NCBI GenBank assembly: GCA_036170135.1
Contig: JAVHOP010000019.1
Location: forward strand, 1-18,489
DNA length: 18,489 nt
Source of the DNA: CG1-02-35-72 sp036170135
GTDB lineage: Bacteria > Bacteroidota > Bacteroidia > Flavobacteriales > Flavobacteriaceae
Reading direction: 5' to 3'
Of this stretch, positions 1 to 7,786 are shown in pieces. Both the position numbers and the translations under genes were made by a program. The first letter of the stretch is position 1; every line of letters starts with the position of its first letter. The notes below the pieces were generated by a model. That model saw only the letters and a list, made by a program, of their open reading frames with translations. It had not been told where the DNA came from and ran no database searches.

Positions 1-39
1 TATTTAGAGGAAAACAGAAGCTACAAAAAGGATTATTAA
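1..39 (+). CDS. C-terminal tail of an unidentified gene entering from the left
   Basis: Frame 1 reads twelve codons, YLEENRSYKKDY, and then a TAA stop at 37-39. The charged, lysine- and glutamate-rich tail is typical of a cytoplasmic protein end, and a good terminator follows 25 bases later, which supports a real gene ending here. The body of the gene lies outside the window, so neither its length nor its function can be given. It would be convergent with the large minus-strand gene beginning at 3366. Confidence 0.5.
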   Translation, partial: YLEENRSYKKDY

Positions 40-63
40 AATAGCCTTTTTAGTCTAAAAACA

Positions 64-97
64 AAAAATCCACTAAACAAAAGCTTAGTGGATTTTT
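64..97. terminator. Bidirectional rho-independent terminator between convergent genes
   Basis: A perfect 13-bp stem pairs AAAAATCCACTAA (64-76) with TTAGTGGATTTTT (85-97) around an 8-base loop. Each arm begins or ends in an A or T run, so it supplies a U-tract in both directions. It can serve both the gene ending at 39 on the plus strand and the gene ending at 118 on the minus strand. Confidence 0.85.
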
Positions 98-117
98 AAA
101 TTCATAATAGACATTCT

Positions 118-3100
118 TTATTTTATATCCTTTAGCTCTTTAAAAGGCGATAAATTTAAAGCTTCCATTTTAGTGCGATAAGTAACCCAGTCGGTTTTAA
201 AGAACTCGTTTATTTTAGCCACAACGCCATCAATTTTAGCATTGGCATTTGCCAATAAGGTTTGTTCTGTTTTGCCTGGTTCTGTTTGCAAAGAGCTTAT
301 ATATTCATCGGCTAAATACAGATACGAAATGGTATTTGGATCTTTAGTAGCCGTAATTCCTTGACGTTTATCTTCCTTGCCAAACATCGCATCTAAAAGC
401 ACTTCTAATGTTTTAGCAATGCTGTCGTTTTGTTTGATAAGTGCATCGTATTGTTTGTCTTTCTTATCTTTTAAAGTTTTTTGATAAGTTTCTACTATCT
501 TTTTAGAATCTAAAACTTGTTTTACAGCGCGGTAAGCTAATTCCATTTTAGCTTCAACTTGTTTTTCCATATTGCGTTTAGCCTTTAAAACAGCTAGCGA
601 TACATTTTTTCTCAAGTCGTATTTAACACTAATTTTTGTTGAATCTTTAGCGTCGCCAAATTGCATGACTACTTTGTAATCTCCTGGTAAAACAGTAACG
701 CCACCAGGTTCGTTATCCGATTTTCTCATCGTTCTAGAAACGCGATTAGCACCTTTTTCATCTAATGACCAATACATACGGTGAATGCCATTATCTTCGG
801 GTGTTTTTTCTTTTAAAGTTCTGATTAAAATATTGTAGCTGTCGTATATTTTAACGATAATATTTTTGTAGTTGGCTTTAGAGCTATCGGCGTCATCCGT
901 TTTGTTGCTTTCATCTGATTTATCGTTTTCATCTGATTGTTCATTTTTAGCAACTAGAGCTTTTTCGTCTGTTTTTGGTTTATTAATGCTATATGTCAAC
1001 ATAGCGCCAAACTTTTTATTTTCACCATTAAAGATTGCATTGGCACCAAAACGCGTTCCACTTGGCTGTTGAATTTCAGGTAGATAAGCGGTAGGGGCAG
1101 GGTAAACTGTCAGGGTTTTATCAAGCAATTTAACGCCTTTTCTAGCTAATTCACGCAAGGGTTTTATATCGTCTAAAACCCACATAGCGCGGCCAAAAGT
1201 AGCGATAGCTAAATCATCTTCTCTTGGCTGAATGGCCATATCCATTGTTGGAACAGTTGGGAAATGATTGGTCCATTTTGTCCAGTTTTTCCCTTCGTCA
1301 ATGCTCACATACAAACCGGCTTCGGTACCTAAAAATAACAATTGTTTTTCTTGTGGATCTTGCATCAGCGAAAGCGAAAATCCAAAAGTTTCGGGTTTAT
1401 CGGCTAGCAGACTTTCCCATGTTTTTCCGTAATTACGAGTTCTAAAAAGGTAAGGTTTAAAATCAAAATTGCGATAATTATTAGCGACCACGTAAGCTTC
1501 AGCTGGTTCTGATGCCGACACTTTAATTTGCGTGATCCAGCTATTTTTGGGTAAGCCTTTCATGTTATCGGTAAGGTTAGTCCATGTTGTACCACCATTT
1601 TTGGTCAGTTGCACATTACCATCATCAGATCCTGTCCAAATTACACCTTTTTCTAAAAGACTTGGTGCTATAGCTATAATGGTACAATAATTTTCGGCTC
1701 CGGTAGCATCCATTGTTAAGCCGCCACTTTCATATTGTTTTTGTTTATCGGGATTATTAGTAGTTAAATCTGGTGAAATAATTGACCATTCAAAACCTTG
1801 ATTGGTTGATTTATGTAAAAACTGACTTCCAAAATAAATGGTGTTGCTATCGAAAGGATCCATCGCAATAGCTGAATTCCAGTTAAATCGCAAGTTGATA
1901 TCAGGATTTGGATGTGTTGGTCTGATTATTCGCGTATCACCGGTCACGCGGTCATAACGTCCTACATAACCTTCTTGCGACATGCCATAACCATAACGTG
2001 AATCTTTAGGGTCGGGAACCACATCAAAACCATCGCCAAACATCAATTCTTGCCAATAGGAATTTCTGATGCCTTGATCTTTTAAAACATAAGCTGGTCC
2101 GCTCCAAGAACCATTATCTTGCATACCGCCATAAACGTGATACGGAAAATCATTGTCAACATTAATGTGATAAAATTGACCAACGGGAATATTTTCGGCA
2201 AAGCGCCAAGTTTTACCGCGGTCACGTGTAATATTTAAACCGCCATCATTGCCGTCAATCATTAAATTAGGATTTGAAGGATTGATATACCAAGCGTGAT
2301 GATCTGGGTGAACACCAACGCTGGTGCCATAAGCCGGCATGAGTTGACTAAAACTTTTGCCCCCGTCTTCACTTACATTTACGTAAGTAAAAATGGTGTA
2401 AACACGATTTTCATTTTTTGAATCAACGGCTAAGGTCGAATAATAAAAAGGGCGGTTTCCGATGCCATCGGCGCCTCTGCCACTCGATTTATCATTTACC
2501 ATGGTCCATTTAAATCCGCCATCATCTGAGCGGTATAAAGCGTTTTTTTCGGCTTCAATCAACGCGTAAACAATATTTGGATTGCTCGGCGCAATGGCTA
2601 AACCAATTCTACCTAAATCGCCTTTAGGCAAGCCTTCCTTATCGGATAATTTTTTCCAATTTTCACCGCCATCATAAGTGATGTAAAGTCCGGAACCTGC
2701 TCCACCTGATTTAAAGAAATAAGGCTGACGTTGGTGTTCCCACATAGCGGCAATCAGTTTGTTTGGATTGTTAGGATCAATAACCAAATCGGATGCACCT
2801 GTTTTATTATTTACAAAGAGAATTTTTTGCCAAGATTTTCCGCCATCAGTCGTTTTAAAGACTCCACGTTCGGGATGTTCACCCCAAGGAGAACCAATAG
2901 ATGCGGCATAAACGGTATTCGGATTTTGTGGATCGACAATGATTTTATGAATGTTTCGGGTTTTTTCAAGCCCCATTAGTTTCCATGTTTTACCAGCGTC
3001 TAAACTTTTGTAAATACCGTAACCACCGTTTAAACTATTTCGCGGATTACCTTCGCCAGTACCCACCCAAACTACATCGGGATTGCTTTGCTGAATGGCT

Positions 3101-3366
3101 ATAGCGCCGATTGAAGAAACTGCTTCTTTTTCAAAAATTGGCGTCCAATCTATGCCGCCACTTTCTGATTTCCAAACGCCACCAGAGGCTGCGCCAGCAT
3201 AAATAATATCAGGATTTGAATTGACAGCATCAATAGCTGTAACACGACCACTCATACCAGCAGGACCAATAGCTCTAGGTTCCATACCTTTAAGCTTAGC
3301 CATATCAAGTTGTTGTGAAAAAATTACTGATGACATCAGCAATAAAAGGAAAGTTAATTTTTTCAT
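118..3366 (-). CDS. Secreted Asp-box (BNR/VPS10-sortilin-like) beta-propeller protein
   Basis: This is a 1082-residue protein with an N-terminal signal peptide (MKKLTFLLLLMSSVIFSQQ), so it is exported to the periplasm or beyond. At least eleven Asp-box-like motifs of the form S/T-x-D/N-x-G-x-x-W/F are visible, for example near residues 121-128, 172-179, 230-237, 280-287, 380-387, 588-595, 643-650 and 688-695. They imply one or two beta-propellers covering about residues 30-735, as in sortilin/VPS10 and BNR-repeat proteins. An acidic, Ser/Asp/Lys-rich linker (about 798-830) leads to a beta domain (about 835-915) and a charged helical C-terminus (about 920-1080). Databases usually label such Bacteroidota proteins 'glycosyl hydrolase' from the fold; no catalytic residues can be assigned here, and a protein-binding or scaffolding role is equally possible. 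It is transcribed alone and ends at a shared terminator. Confidence 0.85.
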   Translation of the reverse strand: MKKLTFLLLLMSSVIFSQQLDMAKLKGMEPRAIGPAGMSGRVTAIDAVNSNPDIIYAGAASGGVWKSESGGIDWTPIFEKEAVSSIGAIAIQQSNPDVVWVGTGEGNPRNSLNGGYGIYKSLDAGKTWKLMGLEKTRNIHKIIVDPQNPNTVYAASIGSPWGEHPERGVFKTTDGGKSWQKILFVNNKTGASDLVIDPNNPNKLIAAMWEHQRQPYFFKSGGAGSGLYITYDGGENWKKLSDKEGLPKGDLGRIGLAIAPSNPNIVYALIEAEKNALYRSDDGGFKWTMVNDKSSGRGADGIGNRPFYYSTLAVDSKNENRVYTIFTYVNVSEDGGKSFSQLMPAYGTSVGVHPDHHAWYINPSNPNLMIDGNDGGLNITRDRGKTWRFAENIPVGQFYHINVDNDFPYHVYGGMQDNGSWSGPAYVLKDQGIRNSYWQELMFGDGFDVVPDPKDSRYGYGMSQEGYVGRYDRVTGDTRIIRPTHPNPDINLRFNWNSAIAMDPFDSNTIYFGSQFLHKSTNQGFEWSIISPDLTTNNPDKQKQYESGGLTMDATGAENYCTIIAIAPSLLEKGVIWTGSDDGNVQLTKNGGTTWTNLTDNMKGLPKNSWITQIKVSASEPAEAYVVANNYRNFDFKPYLFRTRNYGKTWESLLADKPETFGFSLSLMQDPQEKQLLFLGTEAGLYVSIDEGKNWTKWTNHFPTVPTMDMAIQPREDDLAIATFGRAMWVLDDIKPLRELARKGVKLLDKTLTVYPAPTAYLPEIQQPSGTRFGANAIFNGENKKFGAMLTYSINKPKTDEKALVAKNEQSDENDKSDESNKTDDADSSKANYKNIIVKIYDSYNILIRTLKEKTPEDNGIHRMYWSLDEKGANRVSRTMRKSDNEPGGVTVLPGDYKVVMQFGDAKDSTKISVKYDLRKNVSLAVLKAKRNMEKQVEAKMELAYRAVKQVLDSKKIVETYQKTLKDKKDKQYDALIKQNDSIAKTLEVLLDAMFGKEDKRQGITATKDPNTISYLYLADEYISSLQTEPGKTEQTLLANANAKIDGVVAKINEFFKTDWVTYRTKMEALNLSPFKELKDIK

Positions 3367-3391
3367 ATTAAGGTTAGTTTGATTAGAATTC

Positions 3392-3399
3392 TAAAGATA
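3392..3399 (-). promoter_or_regulatory. Possible -7 box for the Asp-box protein gene
   Basis: On the minus strand this reads TATCTTTA, one mismatch from the Bacteroidota -7 consensus TAnnTTTG, about 25 bases upstream of the start codon. No TTG -33 box is visible at the expected distance, so the assignment is tentative. Confidence 0.3.
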
Positions 3400-3509
3400 T
3401 AGAGAATGTTTAAAAATAAATGTTAAAATTTTCTTAAGGTCTAAAATATTTATGAGGGCTTTTAATCTAACCATTAAAAATTGGTAACTTGCAACTTCTT
3501 TTTTTAACT

Positions 3510-4328
3510 ATGATGTACCCAAATATCAAAAAATTAGAACAAAGGCTCTTTAGAAGGTTTTTATTTGTTTTAACGGTTGTATGTATTTCCTTTATGGGAT
3601 ATTCGCAAGTTCCTATTCCTGAAAAGCCAAAAATGCAGACCAGTGTTTATGATGGTGCGGGAATTTTAAATGAAACGGAATTTAAAAGTTTAGAGCAAAA
3701 ACTAATTCACTATGCCGATTCTACGTCAACTCAAATTGTGTTAGCTACCATTAATACTACCAATGATGATGATATCAATTTATACGCAACCGAATGGGCT
3801 CAACAATGGGGGATTGGTCAAAAAGGGAAAGATAATGGTGTTTTTATTTTGGTCGCTTTTAAAGACCGTAAAATCAGTATTCGTTCAGGTTATGGTACTG
3901 AGGCTTTGTTAACCGATTTTTTATCAAAACAAATTATCGATAAAATTATTACACCAGAGTTTAAATCTGGTAATTATTACACGGGTTTAGATTTAGGAAC
4001 TACAGCCGTTATTCAGGTTTTGAATGGCGAATTTAAAGAGACACGTGATTTTAGTAAAAGTGATAAGTCAAAAGGTTTTCCAATTATCCCTATTATCGTT
4101 TTTGTAGTTGTACTTATTGCCATTTCAAGAAAAAATAAAGGAACTGGCAATGGAAGTCATCATCGTGGACCTTCATTAATGGATGCTATTATTTTGAGCA
4201 GTTTAGGACGTTCGGGTGGTGGCAGTTTTGGAGGATCTTCTGGTGGAGGTTTTAGTGGCGGTGGCGGATTCTCAGGCGGTTTTGGTGGCGGCGGTTTTGG
4301 TGGCGGTGGTGCCAGCGGTGGTTGGTAA
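3510..4328 (+). CDS. TPM-domain (YgcG-like) membrane protein with glycine-rich tail
   Basis: The ATG at 3510 gives 272 residues (the adjacent ATG at 3513 gives 271). A TTG seven codons upstream is open but adds nothing recognisable. Counting from the ATG at 3510, a signal peptide or anchor lies at about residues 14-33 and ends in GYSQ. A TPM domain follows at about 45-165, opening with the family-like phrase VYDGAGILNETEF and containing the conserved stretches KDNGVFILVAFKDRKISIR and SGYGTEALLTD. A transmembrane helix lies near 186-204 (PIIPIIVFVVVLIAI), and the last 45 residues are almost all Gly, Ser and Phe. TPM proteins of this shape sit in the cell envelope; the domain has been linked to photosystem II repair and phosphatase activity in plants, but the bacterial role is unsettled. 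The LemA-type partner often found nearby is absent. No clear promoter was seen. Confidence 0.85.
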   Translation: MMYPNIKKLEQRLFRRFLFVLTVVCISFMGYSQVPIPEKPKMQTSVYDGAGILNETEFKSLEQKLIHYADSTSTQIVLATINTTNDDDINLYATEWAQQWGIGQKGKDNGVFILVAFKDRKISIRSGYGTEALLTDFLSKQIIDKIITPEFKSGNYYTGLDLGTTAVIQVLNGEFKETRDFSKSDKSKGFPIIPIIVFVVVLIAISRKNKGTGNGSHHRGPSLMDAIILSSLGRSGGGSFGGSSGGGFSGGGGFSGGFGGGGFGGGGASGGW

Positions 4329-4332
4329 AAAC

Positions 4333-4376
4333 AAAAAAATTCACCCCCTTCCAGAGTTTTAACTCTGGAAGGGGTG
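4333..4376 (-). terminator. Strong GC-rich terminator reading leftward, probably the original der terminator
   Basis: A long hairpin pairs CACCCC(C)TTCCAGAG (4342-4356) with CTCTGGAAGGGGTG (4363-4376), with a single bulged C. Read on the minus strand, it is followed within two bases by a T-rich tract (TTTTTTTG then more T, complement of 4339-4327). Read on the plus strand, the sequence after the stem is CACAAATTTTATTC, a poor U-tract. It therefore terminates minus-strand transcription best, although it may also help end the TPM gene. The only minus-strand gene upstream is der, now about 650 bases away. Confidence 0.75.
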
Positions 4377-4426
4377 CACAAATTTTATTCTCAATAGCGT
4401 TTTTATTTAGATCTTATACATATTGT
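4377..4426 (-). pseudogene. Decayed copy of the 3' part of der
   Basis: These 50 bases match 5081-5130, inside the 3' end of der, at about 38 of 50 positions without gaps; allowing two 2-base shifts improves the middle section. The matching der segment encodes residues 406-421 (QYVKEPYKRYVENKIR). The copy has an in-frame stop and frame shifts and cannot be translated as der. It lies directly upstream, in the minus direction, of the hairpin at 4342-4376, on the other side of the toxin-antitoxin pair from the intact gene. The simplest reading is a duplication scar left when the pair was acquired. Confidence 0.65.
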
Positions 4427-4457
4427 AATCGAAGATTAAAGAATTTATTTATATTTT

Positions 4458-4465
4458 TACCTTTG
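4458..4465 (+). promoter_or_regulatory. -7 promoter box of the toxin-antitoxin pair
   Basis: TACCTTTG matches the Bacteroidota -7 consensus TAnnTTTG exactly, 23 bases before the antitoxin start. No TTG lies at the usual 17-23 base distance upstream, so the -33 element is weak or different. Confidence 0.6.
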
Positions 4466-4488
4466 TAAGGTTTATAAAATCTAAGAAG

Positions 4489-4719
4489 ATGAATATTGAA
4501 ACTACAAAATTGGAGCTTATCAATCTATTGCTTCAAACACAAAAAGAGAGTTTGTTAGCAAAACTTAAGATTGTATTTGAAGAAGACCCTCAAGAAGATT
4601 GGTGGAATGAATTGCCTAAAGAAGTACAGCAAGAAATTGAAATTGGCTTGGAACAAGCTAATAAAGGGAATTTGGTAAATCACGAAACCGTGATGCAACA
4701 TTTTGATAAATGGCATTAA
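4489..4719 (+). CDS. Type II antitoxin of a RelE/ParE-type module
   Basis: This small acidic protein (76 residues) has a helical N-terminal half (about 1-32, LELINLLLQTQKESLLAKLK). It is followed by the pattern WWNELPKEVQQEIEIGLEQANKGNLVNHETVMQHFDKW, which is typical of Bacteroidota antitoxins paired with RelE/ParE toxins: a short helix, Gly-x-x-x-A and a His-Glu-x-V-M terminus that wraps the toxin. It starts 23 bases after an exact -7 box and overlaps the next gene by 10 bases, the usual arrangement for translational coupling. Many antitoxins of this class repress their own promoter; no clear operator palindrome was found here. The assignment rests on sequence pattern and gene context. Confidence 0.75.
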   Translation: MNIETTKLELINLLLQTQKESLLAKLKIVFEEDPQEDWWNELPKEVQQEIEIGLEQANKGNLVNHETVMQHFDKWH

Positions 4720-5000
4720 AAATTGTTTGGACGGTACAAGCAGAGGAAGGTTTAGGTTCAGTTTTAGATTATTTAGAAAAGAATTGGACGTCTAATGAAA
4801 TTCTTAATTTAGAGAAAAATTTACAAGAATTTATTGCACGAATTAGTAAATATCCAAAAATTTGCCCAACTACAAAGAAGCATAATAATCTCCATAAAGG
4901 GATTATAGATAAAAATAACTACATTATTTACAGGATAAATCCAACTAAAGGAATTATTGAAATCATTAATTTTAGAGGAACAAAGCAAAAACCAAAATAA
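4710..5000 (+). CDS. RelE/ParE-family toxin
   Basis: This protein of 96 residues has the order expected for the RelE/ParE fold: a first beta strand (KIVWTVQAEEGL), two helices (about 14-46, SVLDYLEKNW and EILNLEKNLQEFIARI), a KYPKICPTTKKHNNLHKGI linker, and then strands YIIYRINPTKGIIEIINFRGT. The strand motif YIIYRI is characteristic of ParE/RelE toxins, which either poison DNA gyrase or cleave mRNA on the ribosome; which activity applies cannot be decided from sequence. The gene overlaps the antitoxin by 10 bases and ends 27 bases before the der stop codon, so it is convergent with der. No terminator of its own is obvious between 5001 and 5027. Confidence 0.8.
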   Translation: MALKIVWTVQAEEGLGSVLDYLEKNWTSNEILNLEKNLQEFIARISKYPKICPTTKKHNNLHKGIIDKNNYIIYRINPTKGIIEIINFRGTKQKPK

Positions 5001-5027
5001 TTAACGGTTATTTACCTAGGTTATTAA

Positions 5028-6344
5028 TTACTTCTGCCTAAAATAAATGGTAATGGGCACGCCATTAAAATCGAAAATCTCACGAATTTTATTTTCAACA
5101 TAGCGTTTATAAGGCTCTTTTACATATTGTGGTAAATTGGCAAAAAAGGCAAACTGAGGTGTTGGTGTTGGCAATTGTGTACAGAATTTAATCTTCACAT
5201 ATTTACCTTTAAGTGCAGGTGGTGGGTTTTGACGGACAATATCTAATAAAGCTTCGTTAAGCTTGCTGGTAGGGATGCGTTTTTTGCGATTTTCGTACAC
5301 GGCAACAGCCGTTTCTATAGCTTTAAAAATACGTTGTTTGGTTAAAGCGGAAATAAAGATAATAGGCACATCATTAAACGGTGCCATACTCTCTCTCATT
5401 TTATCTTCAAAGGCTTTAGTAGTTTTATGGTCTTTTTCAATTAAATCCCATTTGTTTACCAAAACCACAATGCCTTTTCTGTTTTTCTCGGCTAACCAAA
5501 AAATATTTTGATCTTGTCCTTCAAAGCCCCGCGTGGCATCAATAATAATAATAGCGACGTCGCAATCTTCAATAGAACGTACCGCGCGCATCACCGAATA
5601 AAATTCTAAATCTTCAGAAACCTTAGTTTTTTTGCGGATTCCAGCCGTATCAACCAAGTTGAATTCAAATCCGAAACGGTTATATTTGGTATCGATAGCA
5701 TCGCGTGTGGTTCCGGCAATATCAGTAACGATGTAACGATCTTCGCCAATTAAAGCATTGATAAATGACGATTTTCCTGCATTTGGCCTGCCAACAACGG
5801 CAAACCGAGGTAAAGCATCGGGTTCATTTTCTTCACCTGCAGGTATAATTTCTGGTAAAAGTTTAACAAGCGCATCTAAAAGTTCGCCTGTTCCGCCACC
5901 ATTTATTGATGAAAGCGTATAATATTCTCCCAAACCAAGGCTGTAAAACTCGGTAGCATCGGCATCGCGCATAGCGTTATCCACTTTATTTACAGCAAGT
6001 AAAATTGGCTTATTGACGTTTCTTAAAATATGGGCGACTTCGGTATCCATTCCGGTAACGCCACTTTCAACATCCACAACAAAAATAATGATGTCGGCTT
6101 CGTCAATTGCTAATTGCACTTGTTTGCGAATTTCTTCTTCAAAAATATCATCAGAACCAACAATATAACCACCTGTGTCAATTACAGAAAATTGTTTTCC
6201 GTTCCACTCCGATTTTCCGTAATGGCGGTCTCTGGTAACGCCACTTGTGGCATCAACAATGGCATGGCGCTCTTTAATCAATCGGTTAAATAAGGTCGAT
6301 TTTCCGACATTAGGTCTTCCAACAATAGCTACAATATTCTTCAT
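5028..6344 (-). CDS. der: Ribosome-assembly GTPase Der (EngA)
   Basis: This is a full-length double-GTPase of 438 residues that acts in assembly of the 50S ribosomal subunit. The first G domain has the P-loop GRPNVGKST (9-17), DTGG (56-59), NKVD (119-122) and SSI (145-147). The second has GRPNAGKSS (185-193), DTAG (232-235), NKWD (297-300) and SAL (332-334). The C-terminal KH-like domain (about 350-438) is present and ends in ITIYFRQK. The gene is divergent from the ribosomal operon starting at 6572. It has no convincing terminator directly after its stop. The nearest strong minus-strand terminator is at 4376-4333, beyond the toxin-antitoxin pair, so its transcripts may run antisense through that pair. 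Confidence 0.98.
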   Translation of the reverse strand: MKNIVAIVGRPNVGKSTLFNRLIKERHAIVDATSGVTRDRHYGKSEWNGKQFSVIDTGGYIVGSDDIFEEEIRKQVQLAIDEADIIIFVVDVESGVTGMDTEVAHILRNVNKPILLAVNKVDNAMRDADATEFYSLGLGEYYTLSSINGGGTGELLDALVKLLPEIIPAGEENEPDALPRFAVVGRPNAGKSSFINALIGEDRYIVTDIAGTTRDAIDTKYNRFGFEFNLVDTAGIRKKTKVSEDLEFYSVMRAVRSIEDCDVAIIIIDATRGFEGQDQNIFWLAEKNRKGIVVLVNKWDLIEKDHKTTKAFEDKMRESMAPFNDVPIIFISALTKQRIFKAIETAVAVYENRKKRIPTSKLNEALLDIVRQNPPPALKGKYVKIKFCTQLPTPTPQFAFFANLPQYVKEPYKRYVENKIREIFDFNGVPITIYFRQK

Positions 6345-6361
6345 ATAAAAAAATGTGGGTG

Positions 6362-6369
6362 CAAAGATA
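6362..6369 (-). promoter_or_regulatory. -7 promoter box of der
   Basis: On the minus strand this reads TATCTTTG, an exact match to TAnnTTTG, 17 bases before the der start codon. The transcript leader would be only about 10 bases long. No TTG -33 box is seen at normal spacing. Confidence 0.55.
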
Positions 6370-6530
6370 TACTTTTGAAAGCAGATTTTAAAAGTTAATT
6401 TGTATTTGAAAATGAATAATTTATGTCATTTTAAATTGAAAACGAAATGGATTGATTTTTTTAAGGGGCAAACTCGGTTAATTTGCAAAACATAATTGCA
6501 ATATTTTAGAAGAGATATACAATAAAAATG

Positions 6531-6538
6531 TATATTTG
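6531..6538 (+). promoter_or_regulatory. -7 promoter box of the rpsF-rpsR-rplI operon
   Basis: TATATTTG matches TAnnTTTG exactly, 33 bases before the rpsF start. Transcription starting about 7 bases downstream gives a leader of roughly 27 bases, too short for a folded S6:S18-binding leader element. No standard -33 box lies at the expected spacing. Confidence 0.6.
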
Positions 6539-6571
6539 CACCCTTAAAAATAATAACTAAAATATTAATTT

Positions 6572-6913
6572 ATGAATCATTACGAAACTGTTTTCATTTT
6601 GAATCCCGTTTTATCTGAAACTCAGATAAAGGAAACAGTAAAAAAGTTTGAAGATTACTTGGTTTCTAAAGGTGCCGAAATGATTTGGAAAGAAGATTGG
6701 GGCTTAAAAAAATTAGCTTATCCAATCCAAAAGAAAAAAACCGGATTTTATCATTTATTTGATTTTAAAGCTGCCGGCGAAATAATAGCTCTTTTTGAGC
6801 TAGAATTTAGAAGAGATGATAGCATTATGCGTTATTTAACCGTTAGTATGGATAAACACGCTGTAGCTTGGTCAGAAAAAAGAAGAGAACGTAACAAAAC
6901 ATCTAAAAAATAA
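6572..6913 (+). CDS. rpsF: 30S ribosomal protein bS6
   Basis: This protein of 113 residues opens with the conserved MNHYETVFILNP and contains GAEMIWKEDWGLKKLAYPIQKKKTGFY, the hallmark of bS6, then the strand FELEFRRDDSIMRYLTV. A basic tail (EKRRERNKTSKK) ends the protein. bS6 binds 16S rRNA as a heterodimer with bS18, whose gene starts three bases after the rpsF stop. In the Flavobacterium johnsoniae ribosome, bS6, bS18 and bS21 together hide the anti-Shine-Dalgarno end of 16S rRNA. That is known for the group, and it fits the absence of Shine-Dalgarno sequences upstream of the genes here. Confidence 0.98.
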   Translation: MNHYETVFILNPVLSETQIKETVKKFEDYLVSKGAEMIWKEDWGLKKLAYPIQKKKTGFYHLFDFKAAGEIIALFELEFRRDDSIMRYLTVSMDKHAVAWSEKRRERNKTSKK

Positions 6914-6916
6914 GCT

Positions 6917-7213
6917 ATGGCAAGTTTAGAACAACAAGCAAAAGGTGGTAGTAAAGCAGATGTTAGATATCTTACCCCACTCGATATTGAAACCAAACAA
7001 AAAGTTAAATATTGCCGTTTTACAAAAAACGGAATTAAATATATTGACTATAAAGATGCTGATTTCTTAATGTATTTGGTAAACGAACAAGGTAAAATTT
7101 TACCACGCCGTTTAACAGGAACTACATTAAAATTCCAACGTAAAGTAGCGCAAGCTATTAAAAGAGCACGTCATTTGGCTTTAATGCCTTATGTAGGTGA
7201 TATGTTAAAATAA
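6917..7213 (+). CDS. rpsR: 30S ribosomal protein bS18
   Basis: This protein of 98 residues has the family core KYCRFTKNGIKYIDYKDADFL and GKILPRRLTGTTLKFQRKVAQAIKRARHLALMPYV, which contacts 16S rRNA on the platform. The N-terminal extension (MASLEQQAKGGSKADVRY) is typical of Bacteroidota bS18. It is the middle gene of the operon, 3 bases after rpsF and 18 bases before rplI, and is co-transcribed with its binding partner bS6. Confidence 0.98.
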   Translation: MASLEQQAKGGSKADVRYLTPLDIETKQKVKYCRFTKNGIKYIDYKDADFLMYLVNEQGKILPRRLTGTTLKFQRKVAQAIKRARHLALMPYVGDMLK

Positions 7214-7231
7214 TCATTTAAAACTAAAATT

Positions 7232-7681
7232 ATGGAACTCATATTAAAGAAAGACGTAGAAAATTTAGGTTTTATTGATGACCTAGTAAAGGTTAAAAAT
7301 GGTTATGGACGTAATTATTTGATACCAAAAGGATTCGCTGTTTTAGCGACAACTTCTGCAAAAAAAATATTAGCAGAAACACTTAAACAACGCGCCTTTA
7401 AAGAAGCTAAATTAATTGCAGATGCGCAAGTTATTGCCGATGCTCTAAAGGCACTTGAAATAAAAATTACCGCTAAATCTGGTACAGGCGACAAACTTTT
7501 TGGTTCTGTTAACAACGCAAACTTAGCCGAAGCGCTTGAAGCTCTTGGTCAAAGTGTTGATAAAAAATACATTACTGTTATTGGTGGCACTGTTAAAAAC
7601 TTAGGCAAACATCAAGCTAAAGTAAGATTGCACAGATTAGTAGTTGTAGATTTAACTTTTGAAGTTATTGCTGAAGTTTAA
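7232..7681 (+). CDS. rplI: 50S ribosomal protein bL9
   Basis: This protein of 149 residues matches the usual bL9 length. The N-terminal rRNA-binding domain carries the signature ELILKKDVENLGFIDDLVKVKNGYGRNYLIPKGFA (2-36). A long connecting helix (about 40-75) leads to the C-terminal domain containing KSGTGDKLFGSV, HQAKVRLHRLVVVDLTFEV and a terminal EV. It is the last gene of the ribosomal operon and is followed after about 25 bases by a strong terminator. Confidence 0.98.
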   Translation: MELILKKDVENLGFIDDLVKVKNGYGRNYLIPKGFAVLATTSAKKILAETLKQRAFKEAKLIADAQVIADALKALEIKITAKSGTGDKLFGSVNNANLAEALEALGQSVDKKYITVIGGTVKNLGKHQAKVRLHRLVVVDLTFEVIAEV

Positions 7682-7705
7682 TCCTTCGATATTACTTATA
7701 AATTT

Positions 7706-7735
7706 AACCACGCCTTTTGGCGTGGTTTTTTTTTT
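7706..7735 (+). terminator. Terminator of the rpsF-rpsR-rplI operon
   Basis: A perfect 9-bp stem pairs AACCACGCC (7706-7714) with GGCGTGGTT (7719-7727) around a TTTT loop, followed by an unbroken T-run to 7735. It is a textbook rho-independent terminator. Confidence 0.95.
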
Positions 7736-7786
7736 GAACTGATTTAAAAATAAACTATTTTTAAAGTCAATTTTAATTTGCTTGAC

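Noticed and set aside
25..51. Second terminator AAAAAGG/CCTTTTT
   Set aside because: The 7-bp stem has a 13-base loop, few G-C pairs and overlaps the preceding stop codon; the hairpin at 64-97 is much better.
872..1445. Two short plus-strand reading frames opposite the Asp-box protein gene
   Set aside because: They are antisense shadows of a clear coding sequence, with no promoter or family resemblance.
4160..4381. Minus-strand proline-rich reading frame of 73 codons
   Set aside because: It is the complement of the glycine-rich tail of the TPM protein; the proline runs are a by-product of GGN codons.
6545..6571. S6:S18-binding leader RNA upstream of rpsF
   Set aside because: The predicted leader is only about 27 AT-rich bases with no hairpin or CCG bulge.
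7778..7786. TTG start for the serine hydrolase
   Set aside because: The ATG three codons later gives a normal signal peptide beginning with MKRF, so the extra residues are not needed.
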